A stretch of 64,000 nt of DNA. Origin: Metaphire vulgaris. Its lineage: Eukaryota; Annelida; Clitellata; Crassiclitellata; Megascolecidae. How positions within the stretch are numbered: position 1 is the stretch's first letter; the number at the start of each line of letters is the position of its first letter. The position numbers and the translations under genes were made by a program. The stretch spans positions 12,106,199 through 12,170,198 of the forward strand of contig CM030848.1 of NCBI GenBank assembly GCA_018105865.1, written 5' to 3'. Shown in pieces: positions 1-10,778 of the stretch. Under the pieces are notes generated by a model. The model had not been told where the DNA came from. It made no database searches and saw only the letters and a program-made list of their open reading frames with translations.

Positions 1-631
1 TGGAACATTTCCCATCTTCCACTTGATATTATCCAAAGAAAGTATGTCTTAATTGACAATTGCAGCATCTTTTTTTAAATTAAATCCAATTCTATGGCAC
101 CACTTCCTCTTCATAATGTACAGAAGCATCTGCTGATGGTTGCACCAAATCTTAATCACTCAAGAACCAAATTCTGCTCTTTTTAAGTAATAATTAATAT
201 ATGCATGCAGAATTATAAATTTTAGTGTGAACTGTAGATTTAGATTTAGAAGTAGGCCATGATTGGTGGGTGTCAGAGACAGGGTTGACCAGTGATAGGG
301 CAGAGTGGGTGGAGTAGGTGAGAGAGGTAAGATGGAGCCCTCCATTTAAACATAGTGACACTGTATGTAAGATTCAGGAATGAGGTCGTGCTGGATGAGG
401 GAGCCAACGCAACTGATGTGAGAATGACCGAGGTTTTGTCTGTATGTTGGCTGTTTAGTTTCTTAAGTTTAAACTTTGGTGAAACAGTTGATCTGTTTTC
501 TATTTAAAGTGTGGAGTATAATTGACAATGTGGTTTTCCATTGATTATTTTTATTGGTTATTTATTATTTAAAGTGATTGTTGCAGTTAGACAGGATCAG
601 AGTTTGAAGTTTTGCCGACTTTGTTCATTGT

Positions 632-711
632 TTAACCCCTTAACTATGTATTTAACTCTAACTCAGTGTAAAATGAACGGATATATCCGGGGTCCCCAGT
701 TAAGGGGTTAA
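632..711. mobile_element. TTAA-flanked MITE, copy 1 (piggyBac-like)
   Basis: An 80-bp inverted-repeat element bounded by TTAA on both sides, with ends TTAACCCCTTAAC and GTTAAGGGGTTAA (one mismatch) and the palindrome CGGATATATCCG inside. It is in the opposite orientation to copies 2-5. It sits in an FNTB intron 18 bp before the exon at 730. Confidence 0.85.
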
Positions 712-729
712 TCTTGTCTCTTGTTGCAG

Positions 730-771
730 ATGATAAGGCTCTGAGTGCCAACACCTGGATGTTTCATCGAG
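730..771 (+). CDS. FNTB: FNTB exon (first visible)
   Basis: Acceptor ttgttgcag at 721-729 and donor gtgtgt at 772. It translates as DKALSANTWMFHR and ends in phase 1. The preceding exon is not in the window. Confidence 0.85.
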
Positions 772-2943
772 GTGTGTATTCATTTTAGATTTAAAACTGT
801 TCTACACTACATGCCAATGATGACAAAATTATACTGTTAAGAGAGAACCTGTAATTATCATAGGAGGCATTTTGCAGTTTCACATCATTAGAATAAAAGT
901 CATTGCTTGTAAAAGATAACGTATAGAAAGCTATTTTGGAAACATTTTGATCAAACTCTCGTATCATATTTGTTCAGATTGCTAAATGGCAATAGGGGTT
1001 GCATTTTATCCGGTGTTATAAAATGTTGGCCTTTAATAGCAGAGTTCACCATACAGTGGTATTATTGGATTAATTATACATGACTTTGATTTGCCTGTAA
1101 CTTGCTGCGATTTATATCCTATGTCAATACAGTTAAATTTTGCTCCGTGCTTTGCAGAAGCCCTGCAGGAATATTTGCTCGTGTGTTGTCAGCACATTGG
1201 CGGTGGTTTGGTCGACAAGCCTGATAAGTGAGTAGATCAGACTATGATACAGATATTCTGTCACCCTTTGTCAAGGATATCCTTAAGTGGGCACAACAAG
1301 TATGGTTTCAAATTCTGTGAAGTAGATATCAGCAGCAGTTGTTTTTTTACTTGAATAGAGTTTCTGCTGCACTTTTGCAGTATCGAATGATTGTGTGAGT
1401 CCGACTGCATTTTTGATTCGATGTTTTGTTTTTGGCGAATTGACCAAAGTCTTGTTGACCCATCTAAATGAATTATTGCATACGTTGGCTTTATTTCTCA
1501 CTTTGAATTTTAAAAATTTTAAATGGTTTATGATACATTGACGCCACAAAATGCTTTTAAATGGTCGATCTGCCGCGTTTCAAAGCATGCGTTATATGTT
1601 ACCTGAATGTTTGTGCTTAATACAGACCAAGGGACTATTACCACACTTGCTACGGGCTCAGTGGATTGTCAATTGCCCAACATTTTGGTGAAGGAAAGCA
1701 TGCTTCTGTAAATGTCTTAGGAAATCCTGAAAATGAACTGGTTGGTTTTGACAGCATTTCATTATATATATATATATATATATGGAAAGAAATTGTTGGT
1801 ACATTTGCTGGCGTAGACTTGACTGTGAAGGCTCTTATCTGCTGTTGTCTCTAAGCCATGCCGCAGCTCTCGATTGATTCCGTTAGGTTTTATGCTTGAC
1901 AGTTAGGCTCCTTGCTGGGGTAAGAAAGGCATGGCCTCGGGTTACCGGTACTGTCCTTGCCCAGTGCTATATCAATTGTGTGTCTTCATTATTTCCGAAT
2001 GGGGATAGATCTTGCCTTTTTGGGCTACTCCATCCACTCGGCCCTGTTTTTGGCTGACTCATTCTCAGTTCCACAGCTTGGGTTCTGGTGTTCCAACCTT
2101 TCCTAATGGCCTCAACTTGGGCATAGGCAGACGTGTAGCCATTGACTCTCTCTCTCTCTTTCTCTCTCTCACTCTCTCTTTCACTATCTCTCTCTCTCAC
2201 TCTCCATTATAACAGGCTCAGTTATAACATATACTTGGCTGTAACATACAGCAACATATGGTCCTGTGTGATGAGCCACTGCGTTGGATGATATTGGATG
2301 TAACGTATGTCGGATATGACATACTAAGTTTACAGACCTGTTAAGTACGTTATACCAAGTTCTACTGTATATATGGGAGCCAATATCTTTCCAGACTGCT
2401 AAAGCATTAGCAGATTGTTATAAGGACAGTACTGGATCTATGTCTAAGCCTGTTGTCTCCATATTACACATGCACTAACTGATAGTATATTAATTTGCTT
2501 CCATATATCTTCATTTCTTTGTCATTGTAAGCCATTAATCTGCAGGTTTGCTATATGCAAGTCTTCCTTTTGGTTAAATCTTGAGTAATTTCAGAGAGAG
2601 TGTAAATGGGTTAATTGTTAATGATTTATTTATTTATTTAAAGTTAAGATTTATGTGGTAAATCATCCTAGGAGGACTACTTGAACACATTACATAGTAC
2701 ACATTACATAGTACACATTGCATAGTACATGAATAAGTAATAGGATATCAATAGTTTTATATTAATATAATACTATTATAATATAATACTATTATAATAA
2801 TAGTTTCTGTTTTCCAGATACCTACTCATCCGGTTTTCAACATCGGACTCAACGTGGTTCAGAAAGCGCGTAGATATTTTGGTGTTTTAAAGGTTCCTTC
2901 GACCCCCGAAAGTGACGGCATAGACACCGTATTAGGTTCTTAA
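730..2943 (+). CDS. FNTB: Protein farnesyltransferase subunit beta, C-terminal part (gene span of four exons)
   Basis: Farnesyltransferase beta binds farnesyl diphosphate and the CaaX protein substrate and holds the catalytic zinc; with the alpha subunit it adds farnesyl to C-terminal cysteines of cytosolic proteins. Four exons (730-771, 1158-1227, 1626-1740, 2818-2943) join in frame and translate to the C-terminal end of this family. Recognisable pieces are WMFHREALQEYLLVCCQ, GGGLVDKPDKPRDYYHTCY, LSGLSIAQHFGEG and NPENELIPTHPVFNIG. The His of YYHTCY (codon about 1642-1644) corresponds to the zinc-ligand His of the mammalian enzyme. All introns have GT-AG ends. Earlier exons must lie 5' of the window. 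The final tail (residues after IPTHPVFNIG) is short and ends DTVLGS before TAA at 2941-2943. A candidate poly(A) signal AATAAA is at 3744-3749. A TTAA-flanked MITE sits about 19 bp upstream of the first visible exon. Confidence 0.93.
1158..1227 (+). CDS. FNTB: FNTB exon
   Basis: Acceptor tttgcag ends at 1157 and donor gtgagt starts at 1228. It encodes EALQEYLLVCCQ and GGGLVDKPDK, a well conserved block of the beta subunit. Confidence 0.9.
1626..1740 (+). CDS. FNTB: FNTB exon with zinc-ligand His
   Basis: Acceptor tacag ends at 1625. It encodes RDYYHTCYGLSGLSIAQHFG and then NPENEL. The donor at 1741 is a weak GTTGGT, but its position matches the family alignment. A (TA)n tract follows at 1763-1782 in the intron. 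Confidence 0.9.
2146..2204. repeat. (CT)n microsatellite in FNTB last intron
   Basis: Imperfect CT-repeat tract in the intron between 1740 and 2818. Confidence 0.9.
2220..2369. mobile_element. Degenerate TA-flanked MITE (pogo/mariner-like), right end only
   Basis: The right part (…AAGTACGTTATACCAAGTTCTACTGTA) matches the right end of the intact copy at 26959-27142. The left inverted repeat is decayed. It lies in the last FNTB intron. Confidence 0.45.
2818..2943 (+). CDS. FNTB: FNTB terminal exon
   Basis: Acceptor tttccag ends at 2817. It encodes IPTHPVFNIGLNVVQKARRY and a divergent tail, ending with TAA. Confidence 0.9.
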   Translation: MPTHPVFNIGLNVVQKARRYFGVLKVPSTPESDGIDTVLGS

Positions 2944-4299
2944 GCCACCGTGCTCGAAAATGCTTATTGTTAATTAACTAATATTGATCTTCTTGGCATT
3001 CGCAATTTACCATGACGACGTGTCCCACTATAGTTTCTCGTATCACAGTTTAAAGCTTTTTACTGTTAGATTGCTTAATTCTGTGTCATTTGTGTCTAAT
3101 TAAATGTGACCAAACAGTGGCCATGTTGTGCAGTTTAGCTATAAGATGTAGTTGTCAGTTATGTTAAATGAAAGCTACTAAGGGCATGACCTTTCCCAAT
3201 TCCTGGTCATTGAATTGAATACCATTGCCATTATTTGTGACTTTACATAATGCCAAAAATTTCAGATTGGTTGTCTTGAAAATCTGTCGGTAGAACTTCT
3301 CAATGTTGTTAGCAGTAATTATGTAAAAGAATTAACAGAAATCTTTTATACCATTTACGTATGGTTCATGATTACTGATTTGGAGCAGAATTTGATATCC
3401 TTTCAGTCACCGATGTCAGGTAATTACTATTCCAAAGATGTGCATAGTTTCTGCAAATAACTTCTCATAGTGCATTGTGTAATGTCTTATATTTGATGTT
3501 TTATCAGTGGCCTTGACTATTAGATGAATCATGCCCAGTGTACTTTGCTGTTTGTGGTTTTATTGTGTACAAGTTTCTGCTGTACTGTTTGTGTGTGTGT
3601 GTGTGTGTGTTGTTGCGGAAATTTGCTTTTGCGATTTGAAATGGTTGAATTGAAGTTAAATCTGTTTTGTTTCATTTACAGTAGATCTCTTTTAGAAGAA
3701 TTCTATGTTGATGCAATGTTACCCATGTTTGTGAAATGGGAATAATAAAATGACCTTATTGAAATCATTTTTGGGCAAATCTTTGGAAAAGATCTTTTGT
3801 ATTTTCTATAACATTTATCAAAGAAGTCAAATTTAATTTACACAGCAAAACTTGTATACGGTGTATTTAATCTAACAAAATTTGTCTGCCTGAAAATTGT
3901 ATGGGGAGTAGGCCCCAAGTCTTCAGTTTCTTACAGTTTCTGATAGTCCTATTTGCAAAAAAGACCTTTGTCATGAGCTGATGAAATTTGGGTTAAGATA
4001 AGAAATTTGGATTAAGATAAGTTTATTGTAGGATTTCCATCCTTTGCTAGAATGTAACTATTATAATTTTAGATAATCACATTTTAGTGACATTTTTCAA
4101 AGTGGATTTCTTGTTTACTGTTTTGTGATTTCACATGATATATGATAAACTTTGTGAATCAGCAAACAGTTACAATTCTATCAACAAAGCATAATTAATT
4201 TGTCTTCTCTTTTATCTAAGTAAATGGCATAGTTTAGTGAGTATGATAGGTCTGGTTCTCTTGGTAGAGCATCAGCTCTGAAGCCAAGATAGTGTAGGC
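2944..4299. other. FNTB 3' UTR and intergenic DNA
   Basis: No coding exon is visible. It holds the FNTB 3' UTR, AATAAA at 3744-3749 and a short (GT)n near 3590-3611. The rest is AT-rich DNA with nothing recognised. Around 4254-4290 is a stretch resembling a tRNA A-box arm, but no B-box follows. Confidence 0.5.
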
Positions 4300-4796
4300 C
4301 AGGGATATTTTTACACCCCCCTCCCAAAAAAAAAAACCAATTTGAGGTCGACACCCCCAAACAGTGTTTAATCTAGGCCGTTTCCAGGGGAAATTGCCCT
4401 TTTCCTCTCGGAAATTTTGGCATACTACATGGACTAACAGCAGCCCCTAGCAGAATTCCCCCGGCTTTGTCAGTTTCTCCCCCGGAGTCCAGGAGTCTAG
4501 AATTAAACACTGCCCCCAAAATTTAGTAATGCGACAGTGGTATGCATACAAAATTAAATGCATACTAATTAGCTCAGAACACCATCCCCAAATGGAGAAG
4601 GACAGCCCCAAGTTTTATTCTCGGATGACCTTTTTTGCTTGTCAGAGGGTTTTTGAGACTTGTTAACGTTTTTTGTTGTTTTGGGACTTGATAACCTTTT
4701 TTTGCTTGTCAACCTTTTTCGGGCAGAGACTTAAAAATTCCGACACCCCCCAGATTTTCCCTGACACCCCAATTCAAAATCCTAGAAATAACACTG
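4300..4796. mobile_element. hAT-like MITE family D, interrupted by a nested element
   Basis: Starts CAGGGATATTTTTACACCCC and ends CCTAGAAATAACACTG. Both sides have the 8-bp duplication GTGTAGGC (4292-4299 and 4797-4804). It contains two copies of the AACCTTTTTTGCTTGTCAG-type motif (about 4629-4645, 4694-4711). A family C element is nested at 4362-4512. The matching family member is 8009-8185. Confidence 0.85.
4362..4512. mobile_element. hAT-like MITE family C, nested
   Basis: Ends CAGTGTTTAATCTAG and CTAGAATTAAACACTG, with perfect 8-bp target duplication CCCCCAAA (4354-4361 and 4513-4520). It inserted into the family D element at 4300-4796, so it is younger. Confidence 0.88.
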
Positions 4797-5173
4797 GTGT
4801 AGGCGTAAACGTCTATTAGGCCTATAGGCTCGAGACCTCACCTAACTTTTTGAGAGACTACCATAAGGGAAAGGGAAGGTTTATGGGTAGGCCTAAGTAA
4901 GTCTGTGTGAAAGCCACTGTAGGCCTACTGTAGTAACTCCGCATTCGATAACCTAGTTTTCCGAGATAGCCTTTGAATCCGTTTACTGTTTCAACTGTCA
5001 CTTGGGCCCACCTCGTCCAAACTGTTCCATTTGTCCACAACCCTTGCACTAAAAAATTTATTTCTTGGACCCACCCTCAGCTTAAACAAGTTTGCATTTT
5101 GACCTATAGAGTGCTAATATAAAGAATCGATCATATGGCACATCTACTTACCCAGTCATTATTTTGTTTCTAT

Positions 5174-5321
5174 CAGTGTTTATTCTAGCCACCTTGACAT
5201 TGAGGGGGGAGTTTGAAATATTTGGGGCACAAGATTTGTCACCACGCTTTTGGGGGAAAATTTCCATCCCCAAGCCAACATTTTTTTTTTTTGGGCCCAA
5301 AGAGGCCTAGAATAAACACTG
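5174..5321. mobile_element. hAT-like MITE family C
   Basis: Ends CAGTGTTTATTCTAG and CTAGAATAAACACTG, flanked by GTTTCTAT at 5166-5173 and 5322-5329 (perfect 8-bp duplication). Confidence 0.9.
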
Positions 5322-5563
5322 GTTTCTATCAAATCCTTATCAAATTATCATCTGTCAAACTTTGAGGAAGAAATATTAGCATTGGGCCTAAGAACCTAAG
5401 AAATTCCCGCACTTGTACACTTTTTTTACAGAATTTACCAAAGCCTATGTATAAATTAAATGTGTGTGTTGCTGCATATTTCCTTTAAATTAATTCAGAA
5501 ACTAATATTGCAATTTAATATACGGGTCTAATTATAACTAGTACTGTAGGCCTATAATAAACC

Positions 5564-5719
5564 CAGTGTTTTATCCAGACTCCAGGCCTTGGGGGGAAAT
5601 TGAGGCTTTCGGTGGGGGGAATAGACTTGGTTGGAGGGGAAAGACACATTTCAATGCAAAATTTGTGTGAGTGCTGGGATTGGGGGTTGAAACTTCTAAC
5701 AGACCTTGATAAAACACTG
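5564..5719. mobile_element. hAT-like MITE, family C relative
   Basis: Ends CAGTGTTTTATC and GATAAAACACTG with perfect target duplication AATAAACC (5556-5563 and 5720-5727). The G-rich interior resembles family C. Confidence 0.88.
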
Positions 5720-5727
5720 AATAAACC

Positions 5728-6645
5728 GTTCAGCAGTATAAGGCCTACTAAATGAAATTTTGCTTTGCGGGATAAACCCTCAACTCGAGACACGTAACTA
5801 GGCCCTATCTCTGTTTACATGTAGGCCTACTTGAGTCATTCCCGCAATCACTGCCGCGAGATAGGCCTATCTCTGCGTAATTTACGAATTTACGATGTTA
5901 CTCTTTCTTTCATAGGCCATCCCAATAGCGTCTGGGCACCTTCGCGACCTTTTGCTATAGGCCTATGTGCTCTGAAGATTCGTGCCTGGCACATGTAGGC
6001 TCCGTCCGTTTGATTCAACTTGTCCGACAGTTAATTAGAAGAGGACAGATTGAATGTGTTATTCTCGAGAGCTCTTTAAAAACTGTTTAAGTTTGCAGGA
6101 GACATATAGCCTAAAGCGCCAGCAGATAGGTGGAACTTAGGGCCTCTGCTAAGACTATTCGATTATTAATGTTAGGCCTATTATAGGCCTATAGGCTACA
6201 GTCTCATTATTAATTAGGCCTATATAATTACACAAGATCTGTACTCTAAGCTTACAAATCGACCAATGCGTGAGCCTAGAAGACACAGAAGTATAAACTT
6301 TAAAAAGCACAGGGCTGGGTCTGTGTTGGGAGTCTACTAAAGTGGAGATTTTCTGGACATATCAGAGTGCCAAAAGGTCGTTACTACAGCAATTCTAATT
6401 TGGTTGTTTAGATGAATAGCGATAAAAAAATAGGTAAAGATTTGGATTAGGTGAATCGCATTTAGGTTGGTATTATGGTTAAGATTAGGGTTAGTCGGCA
6501 AATCTAGCTAGCCCTAGCCATAACTCTAACAACAAGGTTAACCCCTAACCGTAACCCTAGGGTTGTTACGTATTGTTCGCCTATTCCGAAACTCTACCAA
6601 AAGCTATCCTCAGACCCGCTTCAAACGCGTGTTCGGGTTCCGTAG
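5728..6645. other. Intergenic DNA dense in TAGGCCTA; upstream of the acidic gene
   Basis: No coding sequence seen. TAGGCCTA occurs at least six times between 5820 and 6220 (see findings). A TTAGGGTTA-like stretch near 6475-6560 is only a few units and is not a telomere. Confidence 0.5.
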
Positions 6646-6700
6646 ATGACGTCCACCGAACGAGCAGGGTACACTTCGAGTCGGACGGCTTCGACCTTCT

Positions 6701-6731
<31 letters not shown>

Positions 6732-7104
6732 CGAGGAGGAACGCGGCTCGACGATTCACCGGCTGACGGCGATCGACGAGCTCTACGCGGTCGGCGGCGG
6801 CGGCGGTCGTGGCGCGTCCAACTTGTGGGAGCGATTCGACGACCACATCCGATGCATCGCCGCGGCCGATCCGAAGGAACAGTACCACAAGAAGATGTCG
6901 ATGGACAAGGCGAGCGAGACCTTCATGGCGGCGCTACGGGAGTTCTACTACGAAGACTCAGACAACGAGGAGGAGGAGGAGGAGGATTTTTCCGATTCGG
7001 AGGACGAAGAACTGAAAGTAGTCGTCGCCGCCGCCAACGACAACGACGACAACGACAACAACGACAACGACAACAACAACAACGATGCCTTCAAAGACGA
7101 ACAG
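6646..7104 (+). CDS. Acidic protein exon 1 (model)
   Basis: Starts at the first ATG of the open frame (MTSTERAGYTSS). The donor choice CAG|GTCATG at 7105 is tentative; AAA|GTAGTC at 7018 also keeps the frame. Confidence 0.55.
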
Positions 7105-7529
7105 GTCATGGGTTTGCCGAGAAATACTCCAGTAGAAACGACGTCCAAACGGAACTGGACAGGAGGACAAGACGGGGAACTGACGTGCGATAACGGTGAA
7201 GAAAATAATTCCCCGCTTAGGGACAGCCCGAACACCTACTGTGGGCATCATCAGTCGAAAAACAGCAGCAGCAACAGCAGCAGCAGCAGCAGCAGCAGAC
7301 GGACGAGGACGCCGTGAAGAGGATGGCCCTTTACGAAAAGTATCTCGAACGGGATAACGCGTGGGCCGATGGACTGACGAAATGCGGAAAGGAGATTCTC
7401 ATGGAGATCCAGAAGAGGAAAAAGCGACCGAAACGGTTCGTTGTCTTCTCGACATCTTTGGGAAATTCTAGATCAAGCGAGATGAAGTCGGCGTCGAGAA
7501 GCAAGCGAAGCATCTCGTATAACCTCTAA
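6646..7529 (+). CDS. Acidic low-complexity protein, unrecognised (two-exon model)
   Basis: I do not recognise this protein. Proposed exons are 6646-7104 and 7221-7529. Donor CAG|GTCATG and acceptor cgcttag both fall on codon borders and join the two reading frames, giving about 255 residues. Without an intron the frame shifts inside the CAG tract at 7264-7300 and the first frame stops at 7317. Visible features are an Asp10 run then Glu near residues 20-32, the segment WERFDDHIRCIAAADPKEQY, an acidic Glu/Asp/Ser block near 105-125, a poly-Gln run coded by CAG, the segment RMALYEKYLERDNAWADGL, and a Lys/Arg-rich C-terminus (KRKKRPKRF). Bulk GC and codon use are clearly higher than in the flanks, which supports coding. 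AATAAA lies at 7841-7846. The acidic and basic ends would suit a nuclear or cytoskeletal protein, but that is only a guess. Confidence 0.6.
7221..7529 (+). CDS. Acidic protein exon 2 (model)
   Basis: Acceptor ccccgcttag ends at 7220. The frame reads GQPEHLLWASSVEK, a poly-Gln run, TDEDAVKRMALYEKY and a basic tail, ending TAA at 7527-7529. Confidence 0.55.
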   Translation, partial: GQPEHLLWASSVEKQQQQQQQQQQQQTDEDAVKRMALYEKYLERDNAWADGLTKCGKEILMEIQKRKKRPKRFVVFSTSLGNSRSSEMKSASRSKRSISYNL

Positions 7530-8008
7530 TCTAACAAACGTCAGCATGTGGAAACTGTTGGCGAAAGACAATGAACAGCAATAGCTGTTGGATAAAGTTC
7601 AGGGTTTCAAGCACAACTTCCACTTTCTTTCATTTATTCTCAGCACTTTATAACTCTATAGTGACCTTGTCAAAAAGATAATATTGAGCTTAGGCAGAGC
7701 AGATGAATGTTGATCAAGAAGTAGCGGTAATCGCCAGATTATAGACCAACGATTTGCATGAAGTTTGGCTGGATTTATATATTTAAACGCACCTCTCGCA
7801 TTATTTTCTAATGACAGTGATAGTTTTACTGGTTCTATAAAATAAAACCGATTAACTTTAAGCTTAGGAGAGGGTCAAGTAGGTCTAGTCTGAGTCTAGG
7901 CCTGTAGGTAAGCTTAAAATTAAGATTGCACAATGCACACCAATTCAAAAAAGCATTACTATTTGCCGATGATTTGTGCAACTTCGCCCGTTTCATCTAT
8001 ACTCCAAT
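7530..8008. other. 3' flank of the acidic gene
   Basis: Probable 3' UTR up to AATAAA at 7841-7846, then anonymous DNA. Nothing else recognised. Confidence 0.4.
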
Positions 8009-8185
8009 CAGGGATATTTTTACACCCCTAACATCCCCCAACATCCTCCGCCCAATTTGAGACCGATACCCCCAACACTCCCCCAATCTCAGCTATGGGA
8101 CAACCTTTTTTGCTTGTCAGACTTTTTTGGCAGGGCCCTCAGAATTTACCGACACCCCCAAATTGATAGTCCTAGAAATAACCCT
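8009..8185. mobile_element. hAT-like MITE family D, uninterrupted copy
   Basis: Ends CAGGGATATTTTTACACCCC and CCTAGAAATAACCCTG. Flanks actccaat/tctccaat agree at 7 of 8 positions. Contains the TTTTTTGCTTGTCAG motif at 8106-8120. Confidence 0.8.
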
Positions 8186-8259
8186 GTCTCCAATTAAACG
8201 TCTTGAATATAGGCTACCCTTAATTCCAGTCGAAGCCAATGGAATCACTTTGCCATTTT

Positions 8260-8545
8260 ACATTGGACTGGAGACCATTGGCTTAGCCACGGGTGGCACA
8301 GGGGTGGGCCCCCTATTTCGGTTGGGACCGATCGTGAGATTGGCCAAAAACGTTATTTGCGGGGGTATACGCGTAGCCCGAGGGAAGAGATGACGTGAAT
8401 GTGCGGAAATAGATGAATATTCCTCCTTGGTCTCCTGCATGGTGAGCTCCGAAATAGATTATGGTCTTCTCATGGTCCTCCTTTTATGCTTTTCAGAGTC
8501 CCCCCCCCCCATTCAAGAGCCTTGGCTACGCCACGGGTGTAGAAT
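8260..8545. mobile_element. Degenerate MITE, family A relative
   Basis: Left segment GGCTTAGCCACGGG, a central GGTTGGGACCG block and right segment CCTTGGCTACGCCACGGG match the element at 18346-18575. No clear target duplication. Confidence 0.5.
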
Positions 8546-8878
8546 TCATGAGTTTTCGGATTCCCGTCTTGAGATCACGACGATTACATTGGAATGGTTG
8601 CCGATAAGTCAAATGCCGGAGTGGAAATGCTGTTTCACACGGAGCCTTCATCTCAGCACATCAACATCACTTGAAATGCACACACAGTAGGCGTATAGCC
8701 CACGAAGGCCCTGTGCGCGCGTGGCTGCAATCAAACCGATGACGTAATCTAGCTTTTAAGGCCATGCGGTGACAAGGTCAGATTAGAGGACCATTAAAAG
8801 ATTAAGTGACCATAGCGACTGCTACATCGGTTTCATCCATAGCAATGTCTGTGGTAACATTCCTGAACGAATCATTAT

Positions 8879-9112
8879 CGGTGGCGTAGTCAGGGTTCCG
8901 AAGTATGGAGAGGGGGCACATCGACATTTTCGGGGGAAAAGTTTCCGACGAGCGAAACTCTTAAGGGAGTTCTTCATACGATCAACGCATACTGTATTCT
9001 CTTAGATCATGATACCTGCCCCACCCCATCCAAAAAAATTCTCAACGGTTTTGCGCAAATTCCACGACCGAGACCAGAATGGGGACCCCCCCCCCACGTG
9101 GCTTCGCCAACG
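8879..9112. mobile_element. hAT-like MITE, degenerate family A
   Basis: Ends CGGTGGCGTAGTCAGGG and CGTGGCTTCGCCAACG. Flanks atcattat/atcattag match at 7 of 8 positions. Confidence 0.55.
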
Positions 9113-9561
9113 ATCATTAGGCCTATAAGTCTAATGGCCATACGATCGACAGTCATTAACCACTCTGTCGCTCATTTAGACGACTTGTGTGATAGCGGTT
9201 TCTATAGCTTCGAACCTCGCTCTTCTCGAACAACTCGATGAAAACAAAAAGGGGATGGCTCTGAGTGAACCTTCGAGACAGAAGAGGAAGAAGAAGTCTA
9301 CACAATCCACTTGTGAACTAACCGAATGTTATTTAATCGTAGTCCTTTTCGCTACGGCTAATGCCTCCTAAACCACCTGTAATCACTGTATTATTAAATG
9401 ATTAGATAATAGGCAACTGTCTATCAGGGACTTTGAGATAGGAGGCGCAGGCATTGTTATTGTTGTTGTCCATGGCAATAATATATAGCGCCGTAACATA
9501 GCAAGGGTCAAAGTCAAGGGTGCTTTACAAGGAACGTGGAAACGAGACATTAAATAAATGC

Positions 9562-10199
9562 CAGAGGCGTAGCGAGGGTATCCGGCGCCCGGGGCAAAGT
9601 GTACCGTTGGCGCCCCCAACACTGCTGACGAGCAAAAAGGTCGTCACATCGTTCTCTCGGCGCCCCTCTCCTCAACTCTCTACGGCGCCCCTCTCCTTAT
9701 ACTCCTAACGAGCAAAAAAAGGTCACCGCGCTTTTTCTTCTTATTTATTATGTATTCAACTGTTTAACTTACTCCCAGTGGCGTAGCGTGACTTTTGGGG
9801 GCCCGGGGGGCATCTTTGTCATGGGGGCCCCAAAGTTTCAAAGTTTCGGGCTGACAGCAAAAAAAAAAGGTCATCGCCTCCTTTTTTACCCTGACGAGCA
9901 AAAAAAAAGGTCATCGCCTCCTTTTTTACCCTGACGAGCAAAAAAAAAAGGTCGTCAGCACGTTCACTTCTATGGTTAGGGTTAAGAAGTTAGGGTAAAC
10001 CATAACCTAACCTTAGCTTGGACCCCTCTTTGGGGCCCCCCCGCCCGGGGCCCGGGGGGGGGGCAGTCAACAAAGTGCCCCCCCGCCCCCCCACGTTACG
10101 CCACTGCTTACTCCCCCCACCCAACCCGATTTTGGCGCCCCTCACCTCGTCGCCCGGGGGGGCATATGCTCCCACCTGCACCCTCTTGCTACGCCTCTG
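9562..10199. mobile_element. hAT-like element (outer), inserted in LINE 3' region
   Basis: Ends CAGAGGCGTAGCGAGGG and GCTACGCCTCTG, with perfect 8-bp target duplication ATAAATGC (9554-9561 and 10200-10207). Contains GACGAGCAAAAAGGTCGTC at about 9627-9645 and hosts the inner element 9776-10106. Confidence 0.88.
9776..10106. mobile_element. hAT-like element (inner, nested)
   Basis: Ends CAGTGGCGTAGCGTG and CACGTTACGCCACTG with perfect target duplication CTTACTCC (9768-9775 and 10107-10114). Inside are three near-tandem GACGAGCAAAAAAAAGGTC motifs (about 9850-9960). Confidence 0.9.
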
Positions 10200-10510
10200 A
10201 TAAATGCGTCTGTAGTTTACTCGCAAACTCTCCAAAGAAAGTGGCGGACGACACGCTGTCTGGCAAGGAATTCCAGAGGAGGGGATTTCCGTACGAGAAT
10301 GAACGTTCTCCGAACTTGACAGTCTTCGACGGAGGTGGAACGTACAGTTGGCTTCGCCTACTCACCCTACTGGAACGAAGGTGAAGCCGTCGATCGCTCC
10401 ACCCCGGCCTTCGAACGAGCGTCGCGAGGTATTCCGGGCAGAATGGATCGTGTAGAACCCGGGAACGCCAACGAACATCGCAGATAGACATTATAGACTA
10501 AGTCGAATAG

Positions 10511-10594
10511 TAGTGGCGTAGCCAGGATTTTCCGAAGGGGAGGTTATGTGGATGAATCCCAACCTTGGAAAATCCTGACAAGCAAAAAGAGGTT

Positions 10595-10629
<35 letters not shown>

Positions 10630-10778
10630 GATTCCCATATTCCCATGAATCCCATCACCGAAAAATCCTGACAAACAAAAAGGTCGTCAACTATTATTTT
10701 CTGCTTCAATAAGAGAACTGGCTACGCTGAGAACAGCCAAGTGGGGTTTTAACCCCCTTCCCCTTGGCTACGCCACTG
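10511..10778. mobile_element. hAT-like MITE family A
   Basis: Ends (t)AGTGGCGTAGCCAGGATTTT and CCTTGGCTACGCCACTG. Flanks tcgaatag/acgaatag match at 7 of 8. Two GACAAGCAAAAA motifs (about 10576, 10670) and a short (ATC)n. Confidence 0.82.

Larger units (their letters stand above)
9440..10500 (-). mobile_element. LINE 3' fragment (non-LTR retrotransposon), interrupted by nested MITEs
   Basis: On the - strand 10208-10491 encodes a typical end of a LINE reverse-transcriptase ORF: RRLHLRSSRVSRRSQLYVPP, then RSFSYGNPLLWNSLPDSV and a KLQTHL-type ending. The 3' non-coding tail resumes at about 9440-9553 and resembles tails at 29646-29745, 43000-43105 and 63252-63310 (TATAGCGC…AAAGTCAAG…CTTTACA). A 638-bp MITE complex (9562-10199) separates the two parts. 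Confidence 0.7.

Noticed and set aside
4254..4290. tRNA-like A-box stretch (TTGGTAGAGCATCAGCTCT)
   Set aside because: No B-box or closing acceptor stem follows, even after removing the family D insertion in thought.
6470..6570. TTAGGGTTA-like telomeric motif
   Set aside because: Only a few imperfect units, in both orientations, in ordinary intergenic DNA.
9189..9371. Open frame with a Lys-rich end (QKRKKKST)
   Set aside because: Could be a small exon, but there are no clear splice partners or recognisable family.
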